Both the position numbers and the translations under genes were made by a program. Shown here in pieces: positions 12,401 to 23,800 of a stretch of 64,000 nt of DNA; positions within the stretch are counted from its first letter, which is position 1; each line of letters begins with the position of its first letter. Source of the DNA: Protonemura montana. Its lineage: Eukaryota; Arthropoda; Insecta; Plecoptera; Nemouridae. The stretch covers positions 24,581,076 through 24,645,075 of the forward strand of contig OX387604.1 in assembly GCA_947568835.1 (NCBI GenBank). The letters run 5' to 3'. A model generated the notes under the pieces. It saw only the letters and a program-made list of their open reading frames with translations, ran no database searches and had not been told where the DNA came from.

Positions 12401-15400
12401 TTTGTTATTACATACCCTAAAGCACAAAGATTTCAGAAATGTTAGTCTCATCTCGACCAGACAAATAGTGTCAATGAAACTGAAGTCCATTTAAGTCGGC
12501 GAGCGGCGCCAAATTACAAGCAGTAGCTACCGACAGCAAGTCCGAGCTGATCCTCCTAACAGCGGAGTGGGGTGACCCATGAATCGCTCAAGACGCGCTG
12601 TCAGTAGATCCTCCTAACAGCGGAGTGGGGAGACCCATGAATCGCTCAAGACGCGCTGTCAGTAGATCCTCCTAACAGCGGAGTGGGGAGACCCATGAAT
12701 CGCTCAGACGCGCTGTCAGTAGATCCTCCTAACAGCGGAGTGGGGAGACCCATGAATCGCTCAAGACGCGCTGTCAGTAGATCCTCCTAACAGCGGAGTG
12801 GGGAGACCCATGAATCGCTCAGACGCGCTGTCAGTAGATCCTCCTAACAGCGGAGTGGGGTGACCCATGAATCGCTCAGACGCGCTGTCAGTAGATCCTC
12901 CTAACAGCGGAGTGGGGAGACCCATGAATCGCTCAGACGCGCTGTCAGTAGATCCTCCTAACAGCGGAGTGGGGAGACCCATGAATCGCTCAGACGCGCT
13001 GTCAGTAGATCCTCCTAACAGCGGAGTGGGGAGACCCATGAATCGCTCAGACGCGCTGTCAGTAGATCCTCCTAACAGCGGAGTGGGGAGACCCATGAAT
13101 CGCTCAAGACGCGCTGTCAGTAGATCCTCCTAACAGCGGAGTGGGGAGACCCATGAATCGCTCAGACGCGCTGTCAGTAGATCCTCCTAACAGCGGAGTG
13201 GGGAGACCCATGAATCGCTCAGACGCGCTGTCAGTAGATCCTCCTAACAGCGGAGTGGGGAGACCCATGAATCGCTCAAGACGCGCTGTCAGTAGATCCT
13301 CCTAACAGCGGAGTGGGGAGACCCATGAATCGCTCAGACTCGCTGTCGTTAGATCCTCCTAACAGCGGAATGGGGAAACTCAAGAATCGGCTTAAATGTA
13401 CTCACCTTCATCCTCAGCTCTAGCACTGGCCAACTCGTCAAGAAATCCATCCAATAACATTGTGATCAATCCCGTGTTAGCCAGGCCAAGACAATTGGCC
13501 GCATCCTCACGAGCGACCGCAATGAGTCTATGCATTCCGTGCACGACCACTGAAGGAAGTCGCGACTTGATCATCAGTTGTACGGCAAGGGTGGCAAGCC
13601 GAGGGTGAGTGATAGATCGCACGTTCGTGCTGCTTGCGCCCTCTGATGCTTCAAGTGCAAGAACCTCCACATCCGCATCGTATCCCTCATCCGCGGTCAT
13701 GTACGTTTCCTCAACTTCGTCGTCAGACAGACTGTCTGGTTGAGCAGGGAGCGCCACCATTAGCGGAGCTGGACGTGGCTTGCCTCCGTTGATCCCCTGC
13801 ATAGAAGGAAGGGTGATAAGTGCTGTTTAGTCAAGTTGTCAATGCAAATCTAATTGTCTAATTGTGTGATTAGGTATACTTAGGATTTAGATTCATTGAA
13901 ATCTTATATAAGTTGCAAATATGCTTTCAGTGGGTCGAGTATTTTATTATTAGGAGCACTAATTACCCCAAATTCAACCTACCGTGAGTGTTGCTCTAAC
14001 TATAGGAGCTAATTAGACATGGCCTTCTGAGAGGATTTTAATGTATTTACTAAGAATGGGCAGCAATTTTTGTCGGGTTCTTACTTATGAAAAAGCGTCT
14101 TGATTCTGGACCAACATGAAAATTACTATTGGAATAAATGTGCGATTAGTTGGTACTAACTTGGGTCATCGAGGAGGTGAAAAGTGCATCACATATTTGC
14201 TGGATGTGAGGAGATTTGCTTGAATCCAGGAGTGAGACGCACACATGAGAAATGGTACCCTCATTGGCATGAAGCACTGCAATACGAATAACATTTCAGT
14301 CGATATTTGCAGCATGTCCCAAACGCATCGCCAACGCCGGTCTTAACTTATTTCTTCTATCTGCAAGTGGCAACGCTTATTGCAGTGGCCATGGTTAGTG
14401 GAGAATGTGTTAAGTAACACTGCGCAGGGTCAGGTATTGGCTGGGTAACCATCATACACATGTTCAGCTAGTTTGGGTTGAAGGGATGAAACAGCAGAAG
14501 GGGTACAACAATCAAGATGGCTATTAAAATAGGAAAGAGGGTTAGTTTACTACCTGTCTATTACTATTAGGAAAGGAAACTTGCATTAATGTGCCACGGT
14601 AGACCAACATTTTCCCCCATACTTTGCACTACAGTTGGCGTCACTGGGCTATGCTAAGCCATGCTAAAATATACTATGCTAGCCTATGTGAGCCATAGGT
14701 TAAGCAGTCATGTGTTAAGCAGATCCCCAGTGCTAATTTCAAATTTTTGGACAAGATTTACAACCATCTCAGTCAATAATGCAAGTGGAATGGATGGAAT
14801 TCTGAATTACAAGCAAGAAGGTATGTTTTCAAAAGGAATAAGACGTATAAAAGATTACCGTTCTCGTCGGCAGTTAAGCCAGTTGCAACATTTACTATGA
14901 GCAGAGCCTCCATGAGCTTGACGTACAAGTGGCTCTCGAGGTTTTGACAACGTTGCCCTGTTGAGAAAAGGAAAACTCAGCCTAGGTTTAAGCAAGAAAT
15001 TCAATTTTATTTGACACGATACAGACAATTTTACTGCTATGATTTAGAGCTCTTGAGGAACTAAGTTTTTACAGAATGATATGGTAAAATTGCACTATCT
15101 TCACATAGTAATAACAATAAATGGCCCATGTCATGAACTAATGGCATGCCTAAATTTGGTTGTTGAAAACTAAAATACACTCTGAAATATTAAAGCCAAT
15201 CATCATTGCAATTAAAGCAATAACAGCATTAAAAATACTCACCCGTAAAGGAGGTGCCTGCAGCAATGAGTCCAGCAAGGAGCCACAGAAGTTCGTGACC
15301 ACAGAGTTTTTCCAGCTGTCGGCCAATATGAATACAGAATCTGGGGCTGGCAACTGTCAAATTGGCACATGATCGCCAAAATACGCATGCCCTTAGAATG

Positions 15401-18400
15401 ACAATTAAATAACTATTTTCTATGGTCTCACAGCCTTCCAGATTGATGATGTCGGCTATCGACAGATTACGATAGTCCGACTCCAGAAGTTCAGAAGACC
15501 CTTGCTGAGCTGCGTTCTTATTCTCTCGTTGACTGATACGCTTTTCAAGAACCCTTTCTAGCAACGATGAGGTGGCAGAATACAGAGCTTTCTCAAGAAT
15601 TACGACTGATGTCACGTTGAGAATGGTGGTTTCAGTATTCTCTAGGGACCCAATGTCTGTGATGGCCGTAATCTCAAGAATCGAGCAACACAACTCTGAG
15701 AGTGTCGGTGTCACTATTAGATCAAGTATTTCGTCCAGTCCATGTAGTTGGTTAAACTTTTGTGCAAACCCACCGGTCCAGAGCAGCGAAGTAAATAGAG
15801 ACATGCAGGAAAGCACAGTATACTGCTCTAATTTATCTTCGCCAGCCAGCCTTGCTTTTGCCTTCAGAAAAACAGGATAAAAAACGCTGAACAGCAGTTT
15901 CCACTTGGCAGAGACGCAGAATTTCGGCGCTACTTTCAAAAGGTGTGATGTGATAGCATGCCTCAACTTAGCATCAGGAGACAGTAACATTTCGGAGAAG
16001 TTATCCAAACACGACCAGTATTCCTGGGTTATTTCGACCTCCTTTACATCCTCTCGGTAACATATGCAAGACGTGTTCACTCCTGGATCTTCGAACGCAC
16101 CTAACTCAGCGTAGAGTGTTCGCTCCAGCATCGATAGACACATGAGCCTAGTTTTGGGCGAACTTAGCTGCATGACCTGGACCAGGGTTTGAAGAACGAT
16201 ACTAGCTGGAAAGCAGCAGCAAGTCCCACAACTTGACAGGACATCGATTGTGAACACCACAGCCTCCGTATCGGTGGGTGGCAGGCTTCTCAAGAGTCGG
16301 ATAAGCATCCCGGACACAGAAGCCACCGCGCATTGCGGTGCATTCTTCGAAACGGAGACGGTGAGTGACGTCATGTAGTGTGCTCCGAACATAAATTGAT
16401 GGTGGTGCGCACCTTGAGTTGGGAACTCTAACTGTCGCAATCGCTGGCGGCCTCGAACCGAAATGAAGCTACTCAATTCAGTGCGAATTCTTTTGAGTGT
16501 TTCCACAAAATGGCCCAGGAACTCAATCAGCCGACACGCTCGCGACAGCTGCAGCTGCCTGTCTACGTTGCCAAAGCCCAAAACAGCCAAGATTGATCGC
16601 TCCATCAGACGGCCTGACAGACTATCGCCAAAGAGGTCGAACAAGACTATGAACTCATTAAGGTTTGCTATGTTAGCCCTCATCAGCAAAAGGTTGTACA
16701 AAAAGGTTATAACACTGTGCGTCAGTCCATAAACAAAGTCATGTGAGTATCTCATGTCTTCTTCGGATGACGGCTGTGATTGGATCGGATACCTTCGAAC
16801 CACGTCTTCCAATACCTTCAGCATAACTGGAAGAACACCTCTCTGAATTGCCATTTTTGTGGCAGTCTCATCTATCATGGCTTTTTCCAAGCCAACGATC
16901 AGAATTCGAACTACTGCTGCTTTGCGTTCAGCTATGTACAACCGAGTGCATTCTTCCTTTGACATTGTGCTAAACTCCAGAGAGCAGAGGAAGTCAGTTG
17001 CAAAATTCAGCGTGATAATGCAGACTGGCTGAAAAGCAACGCACATTACTGTGGGCTGCGAAGCACATATCGATTGTAGTAGGTCCATGACTATCACAAA
17101 CAAGTCATATAAACCAAGAGAGTGGCTCAGTACATCACGAATATCACTGTCGATGTAATCATAAGCTTCTTTCTTTATGTCTCGTACTACTTTCTTCCTT
17201 GGAGAATAGTTCTCAGACTCTAATCTTGCCTCGTCTTCGCTACGGACAACAGAGGTGAAGTAATCGAAGTCCATCGGATCAAGCCGAATTTTCAGAGTGC
17301 TTCCTTTGGCGGGATCGTCTGACACTTTCTCAGACTCGCTCGTTTCGTCTCCATCTGGGCTGTCACAGCTGTGAGTACTTTTGCGGCGACGTTGTCGACT
17401 AGTCGAAGTGTTACTGTGACTCCTATTGAATTCCACGGTGACGTTGGGGGTGAAATAAGCATGCGACAGCCTGCGATTCATGCTCGGATTTTGCAGAACA
17501 TCTTTGTTTACGTCCACATGTTTCCCAAGAACGTACGGGTTTGGTACCGAACATTCATTAGGGTCGGGTTTGTTGGTGAGAGGATAGATTGTGATAAGTA
17601 AGCTTGCAAATTCCCTGCCACAAGACAAGGTATTCACTCCTAGATGATGTAGAACGGCGAGAGTACGCCAGCCTGGTCCGCGTAACAGGTATTTTCTTAG
17701 GGGAGACAAATCTTCGATTTCATCTGCAACAGAGGGTTGCATCTGTGTGCAAATCTTGTGCACCTCTGCTAGCAGGTCACATGAAATCAACGATGTTACA
17801 CCTGATGATGAACTGGAGAACAAAAGATAGCATTAGGGTTCCTCTAAGCATGAACATTGCAAACGATGTTATCTTATTTACTATGATTTTAAACTCACCA
17901 GAATGAGTGGACATCCTTAGCGGATTTGCCATCCTTTAGCTGGTGTAAAATTATGGCTAAGAATACGTCTAAGAAGGACGATCTCTGTAAAAAGAGAATT
18001 TATAATGTAGCACACCATGGGTTTATTTAGTATTTTTCTTAGATCATTTGAAATTTTCTGGTAGCTCCTTGATGTCTGTGTGATATGTAATTAATGTCTA
18101 ATAAAGCTAGCCTAAGTATCAGTGTTCCAGACAGGCTCTAAGCAGAAGCAAACTAAGCACTAGGCAGCCTCATAAATCCTAGGTAGTTGAAGTGTATGAA
18201 TAAATAGTAAAAAAACTAAATTTTTTTTAAATTACAAGTGCAAATGCTGTTAATTCCAAATGTATTGCAATTGCTGGCAGTGAGCTAAGTATTGTATCAT
18301 TATTAACACTAATAACGTTGTAAAATTGGTGCCCAAACAGGGACTTGTAACACAAAACTCTACCTATCACAAATTCTGCTTGAATCATTTGAGCTAATTG

Positions 18401-19543
18401 AACACTACCATTTTACAAGATTTTTGTGTTTTTGATAAGAATGATAAAGCAAGGCAAAGTAAAGGCCAAGTCCAATAAGCTCAAATAGTTAGAGCAACAC
18501 CTGCCAACGTTGGGATCGGGGTCGAGTCACCGATTGGGCGCCAATTTTTTAGAAGTTATTGGTGTACTTAATAATGGAATATTAACACTACCTCAAATTT
18601 AATATTTGCACCATATGTTTGTAGTCTTTTTCATCTACTCTGAGCTGCACCACTCTCCACTATAATTTTAGCAAGAAGCTAAAATAATTACTAGAGAAAT
18701 ATCTTTCGCAACCAGTCTTTCATTCTTGAGTAAATCGCGAGTCTCTTTCTTTTTCCTTAGCCCGTTCCCATACATGCTTATTTCTTTTGCTATTTGCTTA
18801 TAAATACACCTATGCTATTTGCTTCTTGCACTTTTTTTTTAGCTTCACATGTACTTTGAAAGCCTGTTGATAGTGAATTAAAATTCTCCACAGAACACAT
18901 TTCAAGCAGAAGAAGAGTTTAAGTGTTGGAAAATGTAAGCTATTTATATTTAGTAACATTTCCTCGTTAGTATTTGGTGTACAATATTTCTATATTTCTA
19001 ATTTGTAACTATATTTAAAAAGAACATAGTCCTTATTTTCTTCTGCTGAGATTGAGCTCAAAATTGTTCGTTAACCCAAAAAAAACGGAAGCCTGTCAGG
19101 ATCATCCTCGTTAGCCGATAATGATTACGCCAAGGCTTGAGCCCACCCTTGGTTTACTAAGTATCGAGTTCTTGTAAGATCGTCAAATAAATATTGGTTC
19201 ATAATATGCTTTCGTCATAACAACTTTTACCACAACCATTACTATGCAAACCCAGCACCTGCATTCTACAATATTATTGAAATAATATAACAGGAAATGA
19301 AAAATGAACAAACTCTCAAACTCATCGTCCTACAACTAATGAAATAACGACATCCATTCATTTTGTAGATAATGTCAATCTCGATTCCTTGTACAGCTTA
19401 GGCCTAGCCAGCCTGTCGGCCTAGGCTGGTAACATTAGAGGATAACCTAAAGTTCTCTGATAAAATATACTTACTTCGTAAGTGCCAGGATCCGCTTTTA
19501 AATATTGCTCCCAGAGCACCTCGATTTTGTTTCTTTCCGACAT
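475..19543 (-). CDS. LYST: LYST/mauve lysosomal trafficking regulator, 5' 20 exons (3' end off the window)
   Basis: LYST is a giant cytosolic BEACH protein that controls the size and fission of lysosomes and related organelles. Proposed exons, 5' to 3': 19543-19475, 17984-17899, 17812-15243, 14957-14859, 14276-14161, 13796-13406, 11735-11626, 10893-10760, 10119-9908, 8889-8648, 8247-7888, 7413-7150, 6879-6706, 6008-5849, 5420-5290, 5061-4857, 4639-4539, 3066-2878, 2512-2207 and 558-475. All have GT-AG ends and matching phases, giving 2001 codons without a stop. Stretches resemble LYST in the right order: the acidic GYDAD segment (exon 6), the concanavalin-like region LGNMMLFRAP / GLGPNYSCLAE (exons 9-11), VVELSSSEEAQAKAV (exon 13), MGSPPDFEYIAALMD (exon 16) and IFIVLANHP (exon 18). 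The PH-BEACH-WD40 end (about 1500 residues) must lie left of base 1. Exon 3 is unusually long (2.57 kb). The last listed exon (558-475) rests only on phase and weak similarity. The start ATG at 19543 begins MSERNKIEVLWEQ. Confidence 0.9.
559..2206. other. LYST intron, 1.65 kb
   Basis: AT-rich DNA with short A and T runs. The 75-codon frame at 1299-1526 has no recognisable features. I see nothing else. Confidence 0.5.
2600..2760. mobile_element. Fold-back MITE with ~53-bp inverted repeats
   Basis: The arm at 2600-2652 (from GTTGTGGTAAGCAACGGACT to GGTCCTAAAAA) is repeated almost perfectly in inverse orientation at 2708-2760. The loop of about 55 bp contains GCCGACGAAACGTCGAC. A 13-bp direct repeat CATGCTTAACGTT lies at 2590-2602 and 2793-2805 and may mark a flanking duplication. 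It lies between LYST exons 18 and 19. Confidence 0.85.
4477..4528. repeat. Short tandem repeat of GAATTGATATTGC
   Basis: Three to four copies of a 13-bp unit lie within about 10 bases of the donor of LYST exon 17. Confidence 0.7.
5118..5182 (+). mobile_element. Diverged fragment of the 5S-derived SINE
   Basis: ACACCGGAAATACTGCCCTGG followed by ATTGGGTAAGTGACCATCAT aligns with the 5S-like head of the SINE at 40310-40660, at roughly three quarters identity by eye. It lies in the LYST intron between exons 15 and 16. Confidence 0.5.
6080..6490. repeat. Degenerate GGTTCC/GGTTCTGG-rich repeat tract
   Basis: About 400 bp with scattered GGTTCTGGTTCC-like words separated by AT-rich runs (AAGATTTTTTAAA recurs). 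It looks like an old, diverged short tandem repeat inside the LYST intron between exons 13 and 14. The two 60-80-codon frames in it have no recognisable features. Confidence 0.6.
8960..9574 (-). mobile_element. 5'-truncated non-LTR retrotransposon (LINE), reverse-transcriptase C-terminus
   Basis: A 177-codon open frame (9574-9041) reads KRAVQAMCGVSSRTSCRPLF, KKIGILTTPSLYLKNI, HNTRRKKDIHVQPHN and AGSFYFNKLPEYLKSI. These are the conserved C-terminal signature of jockey/CR1-like LINE reverse transcriptases. After the stop come AATAAA (8992-8987) and a short (ATT)n/(ATC)n tail at 8984-8960, as expected for a LINE 3' end. The copy is intronic in LYST, in the same orientation. The catalytic part is missing, so it is dead, although this fragment of the frame is undamaged, which suggests a fairly recent insertion. 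Confidence 0.85.
11407..11585. mobile_element. hAT-type MITE, 179 bp
   Basis: The left end CAGGGGCGTGCA (11407-11418) and the reverse complement of the right end, CAGTAGCGTGCA (11574-11585), form imperfect 12-bp terminal inverted repeats of hAT style. The flanks TTGTGTAC (11399-11406) and ATGTGTAC (11586-11593) match at 7 of 8 bases, as an 8-bp hAT target-site duplication. There is no coding capacity. It sits 40 bp from the donor of LYST exon 7 (11626). Confidence 0.75.
12550..13391. repeat. 57/58-bp minisatellite, about 14.5 copies
   Basis: Tandem units contain the anchor AACAGCGGAGTGGGG followed by AGACCCATGAATCGCTCAGA. Most units are 57 bp. Others are 58 bp because of an extra A (CAAGACG instead of CAGACG), in copies 1, 2, 4, 10 and 13. 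Two units (1 and 6) have TGACCC in place of AGACCC. The last two copies are degenerate. The array lies in a LYST intron and ends about 14 bases from the donor of exon 6 (13405/13404). Because 57 is divisible by three, both strands show spurious open frames. Confidence 0.97.
14420..14475 (+). mobile_element. Fragment of the 5S-derived SINE
   Basis: GGGTCAGGTATTGG, then TGGGT, then ACCATCATACACATG matches the internal-promoter region of the copy at 40310-40660 with two mismatches over about 36 bases. It is in a LYST intron, antisense to the gene. Confidence 0.65.
18470..18550 (+). mobile_element. tRNA-Lys-like retrosequence/SINE head
   Basis: A 7-bp acceptor stem (GTCCAAT at 18470-18476 with ATTGGGC at 18533-18539), a D-arm stem (GCTC/GAGC), a box-B-like GGGTCGAGTCA, an encoded CCA (18541-18543) and a T6 Pol III terminator (18545-18550) are present. 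The 3' end TTGGGCGCCA equals that of tRNA-Lys. The anticodon arm does not pair and the D loop lacks GG, so it is not a working tRNA gene. It lies in LYST intron 1, antisense. Confidence 0.65.
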
Positions 19544-20822
19544 TGAATTTGAGTTCTAGCAGTCCTTGGCAAAAACACAATTAGTGGACTTCGCTTGCCA
19601 ATGAACCATGATTTAGGTTAGTGCAAACCCTATGATGAAACACTTAAACCGACTTTGCCTCGGTTGGCCCACAACCACCCAATGCATTTACATATACTCG
19701 TGGTGTTTTCACCTATCAATAGATATATACATCAATTAATTTCTTTTCTTCGGCACTGCCTAATACGATTTGAGACAAATCGCACTTCTTCGCGCAATAC
19801 CCGTGAGGTAGTTGCCGACAAGGTGGGCGCGAAGGGAAAAGCTGTAGGCCTGCAATTCGTAAACAACTCAACTGCTCAGAGCGATCTGCGATAGCCAACT
19901 GTCACGTGTGGCGGTGCATGTTATTTAAAATTTAAATCAACCTAATGGTCAAGCCTCTTCGTAAATTGTGATTGTCCTGCATCGTTTTGTTCCTTATGTA
20001 CTGTGCCAGACTCAGTTACTTATAATGAAATAAAAACTATGCTACGCTCATACATCATAACTAACAAAATAAATAAAAATAGTGAATATGTATCTGCAAT
20101 TAAGGGCTAGATTTAATTACCAAGAATTTATATGCATTCTTTTTGTCCAAAAAGTAACTCAAATTAGATGTTAAAAATGTATGTAGTTTAAATTTAAATA
20201 TTAACTGTACGGGTGATGACGAGAATTGTTTTTCAGTTCATACTGGTCGCCTCTTTTCTTTAACAAACAATAATAACAGCAATGTCCGCTACGACTGTTT
20301 ACTTGACAGTTGGGAACGTATTTTGATTTCCCGCTCTTTTGATGTGGCAGAGACCATTCTGGTCGCTTCTGACCAATCCCGATGCTTCCCCACGAACCAG
20401 CAAAATTTCAACGGAAATGCAGGACTGAGAAGTAAAGACACCTGTAACACTTCCTACTTCCGGTAGGTCAATGGGATAAATTCGGTCATGAATAATTGTC
20501 TATTAATAATGGAAACAGGTTGCCAATGAAATGTAGTAAGAAGTCGATCATTCTTTAAGGTACGTGAATAAATGTCTTCTGTTCCTTCAGACAAAATACA
20601 TACTCGGGCTTAAAAGCCTGCTTAGACCCGTCACTGGTTGAAGGCTTTGGTCTTTCACTGGAGTGCATTGGCCTTATTTAGCCTAGGATAGTAACCTGGA
20701 TAATCAGGGAAGAGGCATCTGGCTTTACCTCTCTCACCAAACTTTTTTTGTGTGTTTAGTGGACGATCTGATGAGAGGGGACTTTTCTGATCGTTACTCT
20801 CTGTAACTGTCACCCTGTAGAC
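19544..20822. promoter_or_regulatory. Head-to-head intergenic region between LYST and the Ikaros-like gene
   Basis: 1.28 kb separate the two start codons on opposite strands, so both promoters and any 5' UTR exons should lie here. TTTAG at about 20756-20760 looks like an acceptor of a 5' UTR intron for the zinc-finger gene. I see no strong TATA box or CpG cluster. Confidence 0.5.
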
Positions 20823-23800
20823 ATGACTGAGCCAGATAGAAGCTCATCGACGGATGAGACTATGAAGAATGAGCCTGAGCCCGATTCCGGCACTAACAAT
20901 GACAACAACAGTAATGAAGGGGGAGAAGCGGACCAATCTGGGGGCCGAGTCAGTCCGAACACATCAAGCCTACCAGATCAAGCTCTGAACACCAACTACG
21001 ATTCGAGCGATGGAGCAATTCCAATTCATAGATGTGAGCGTTGTGATAACTACGAAACATTAACCCATGCTGCCTTATTAACTCACCTTTCACGATGTAC
21101 GAGTGGTGAAAGCGAAACGTCTCCTTCGACGGAACCTAATAACCGAAAGATATTTGAATGCGATGTGTGCAACATGAAATTCTCAAACGGTGCTAATATG
21201 CGACGACACAAGATGCGACACACTGGTGTAAAGCCTTACGAGTGTCGTGTTTGTCAGAAAAGGTTCTTCCGTAAGGATCATTTAGCTGAGCATTTTACCA
21301 CACATAACAAAACACTTCCATATCACTGTCCTATTTGCAATCGTGGATTCCAACGGCAAATAGCAATGAGAGCACATTTCCAAAATGAGCACGTTGGTCA
21401 ACACGATATGATCAAGTCGTGCCCTTTATGCAGCTATCGGGCTGGTTCAATGAAGAGTTTACGTGTTCATTTTTTCAACAGGTGAGTTAATATGCTACCA
21501 AAATGATTTATAAGTCATGATAGTACTGAAATTCTTTTGAATATTCTAACTTAGCTCAATCTTTGTATTAATGAGTAGGTTTAAAAAGCCAAATTGATAA
21601 AATACCCTGTTTTCAGGCATGGGATCGATCTGGACAATCCTGGCCCAGGGGGACCTGGCTTGTCCCTATTGCCTGTTGGTGGTAATTGCTCACCTTTGGA
21701 AATGAGCTGCAACATGGGCATCGCAGCAACATTTAGCGACTCGGGTGATTCACTGGGTGCTCGGTCTCTAGACAACGGCACTCCACCCATGCATTTTCTC
21801 ACGCCACACGTCGAGATCTCCATGTCTGATGCCCCACCTGCCTCATACTCTCCTGCACCGGTAAATGCCTAGCCACTTTTCTTCACTCTTGCTATTTTAA
21901 TAATGCCAACCCGAAACATTCAAGATTGTGAAATATGTCGAGTTTGGCATTTAAGTGACAGTAGTTTGAAACTAATTACTCATGTAACCAAATTCTTATT
22001 TATGGTTGAGTTCGTGAGTAAAATTTATTTTCACTTTAGACTACCATGCTGAGATATTGTTTTTTATTTTATTCTATTCCATTCGGGTCATTCTATGTCA
22101 ATTCAACAATTTTTTTTGGAAAATTGACTGTCACCTCTAAGAAATTGACCAGATTTGGTACGATGGTGACCACATCATTACTATTGTTGACATATTTTTT
22201 TGTTTGCCTCTGAGTCAAATGGTTCGCCCAGAAACGGTGGGACGACACTGAATTTTGGGGTGGATGCGTCACTTTTCTTTCTCAAATTGCGTCGGCTGTA
22301 GTTCAGATCAATCAATGAAAAAAGATTACTTGAAAGGTATCGCAAAGGTTCATAAATTATAAATTTCATTGTTAAAGAATAAATATTCCCCCCTTTTTAT
22401 TTTTTCTACCTCTATTATCTTTCAAAGTGGTATTTTTATTTTCTTGAAAGAAAAGCGGCACGTGCACCGCAAAATTCAGTACCGTCCTGCCATTTCTGGG
22501 CCGTACCGGGCGAACCATTTGACTCGGAGGCAAACAAAAAATACGTCAACAAAATAATTTATGTGGTCACCATCGTACGTAGTTTGGTAGATTAGGTACT
22601 GAGATTTGACGGTTTTTTGGTCAGTTGATTTGACATAGAATGGCCCATTAAACAACTAACCTCGTTTGTTTTTTAAATCATGAAAACTGTTTCTAGGCAT
22701 CGTGGTAAACTGTTTTCCCAGTGTTTTATAATAATGTAAAAAATCACTTCAGTAACATATTATCAAAGTCAAGGGCAAAAAAGTAACTTACATCTTGATT
22801 GCCTTTTGAGATTGTAAACGTGATAATACTATGACAATAAACACTGATTAAGAGTTTCCTCTAACTTATGCTACGCATAATTACTAAATAGCTAAATGAT
22901 GCAATGCACTAAAGACTATCAAAAAAATTCTTAGGGCGAGCAAGGAACACAAGCTTCATCTCAATCGACCACACAATCGCACATGAACGGAGACTCTCCT
23001 GATGGATCTGCGCATTCCGGTGACTCGAACTCCAACACTCCGTCGAGTTCACAACTCAACAGCAGGCTTGAGACGTCAGATATGAACAACATCACGCCTT
23101 CCATCTCGTTGATCCCGATCAAACTAGAACCTGGGACCGAGGAAGAAACACCGCATGGCACCACATCTGGGCCAGTCAACTTGTCCACGGGCCGCACTGA
23201 TACTCATTTCCAGTCTGCAACCTCCAGCAGTCTTACAAACCTGATCAAAGTGAGTTATTTTATCAAGAGTTTTTATGAGTTGACTCCAAGGTGTCGACAG
23301 ATGTATGTAGAAATCTAGCAGACTGCCAAAATAATGTCAAAGTTGGTACTCTTAAACAATTGAGATTTTAAGGGTTTTAAAATGTCTTGGTTTTAGAACT
23401 TACCGGTGTTTCTTTAGCTATGTTATGGACTGACTATTAGGTAACTTTTAGCAAGCCTTACATTACCTATTAAACCACAATAAGTATCGGGAAATTCTAG
23501 TACTTAATCTTTGAAAATCGAGGCTTTGTATTGCAAGGTTTATCAACCCTCAATTATTAATATTTTGGTTCAATTCTCACAAGTACTTATTGTCAGTGCC
23601 AAGGTAATCTAAGCTGTCCTGGAAAACTTGGTAAACATCTCATCCTTTCTGGTTAGTTGTGAAATAAATTTCGATGAATCAAATTGTGAATACCTGACAA
23701 CATTACTGTCTTTGAAAATACTCCATGGAGGGATTAGTATAGACACTGGGGCTCCGCCCTAGGCGCCCTCCGAGCGGGGTGCAGTAGTTAAGACAGAGGG

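Noticed and set aside
12550-13391. Regularly spaced repeats that might suggest a CRISPR array, and open frames of 88-111 codons on both strands
   Set aside because: The units are contiguous with no unique spacers and the context is a eukaryotic intron. The frames are open only because the unit is 57 bp, and 58-bp units break them.
18470-18540. A functional tRNA gene
   Set aside because: The anticodon stem does not pair, the position before the anticodon is not T, and the D loop lacks the GG pair.
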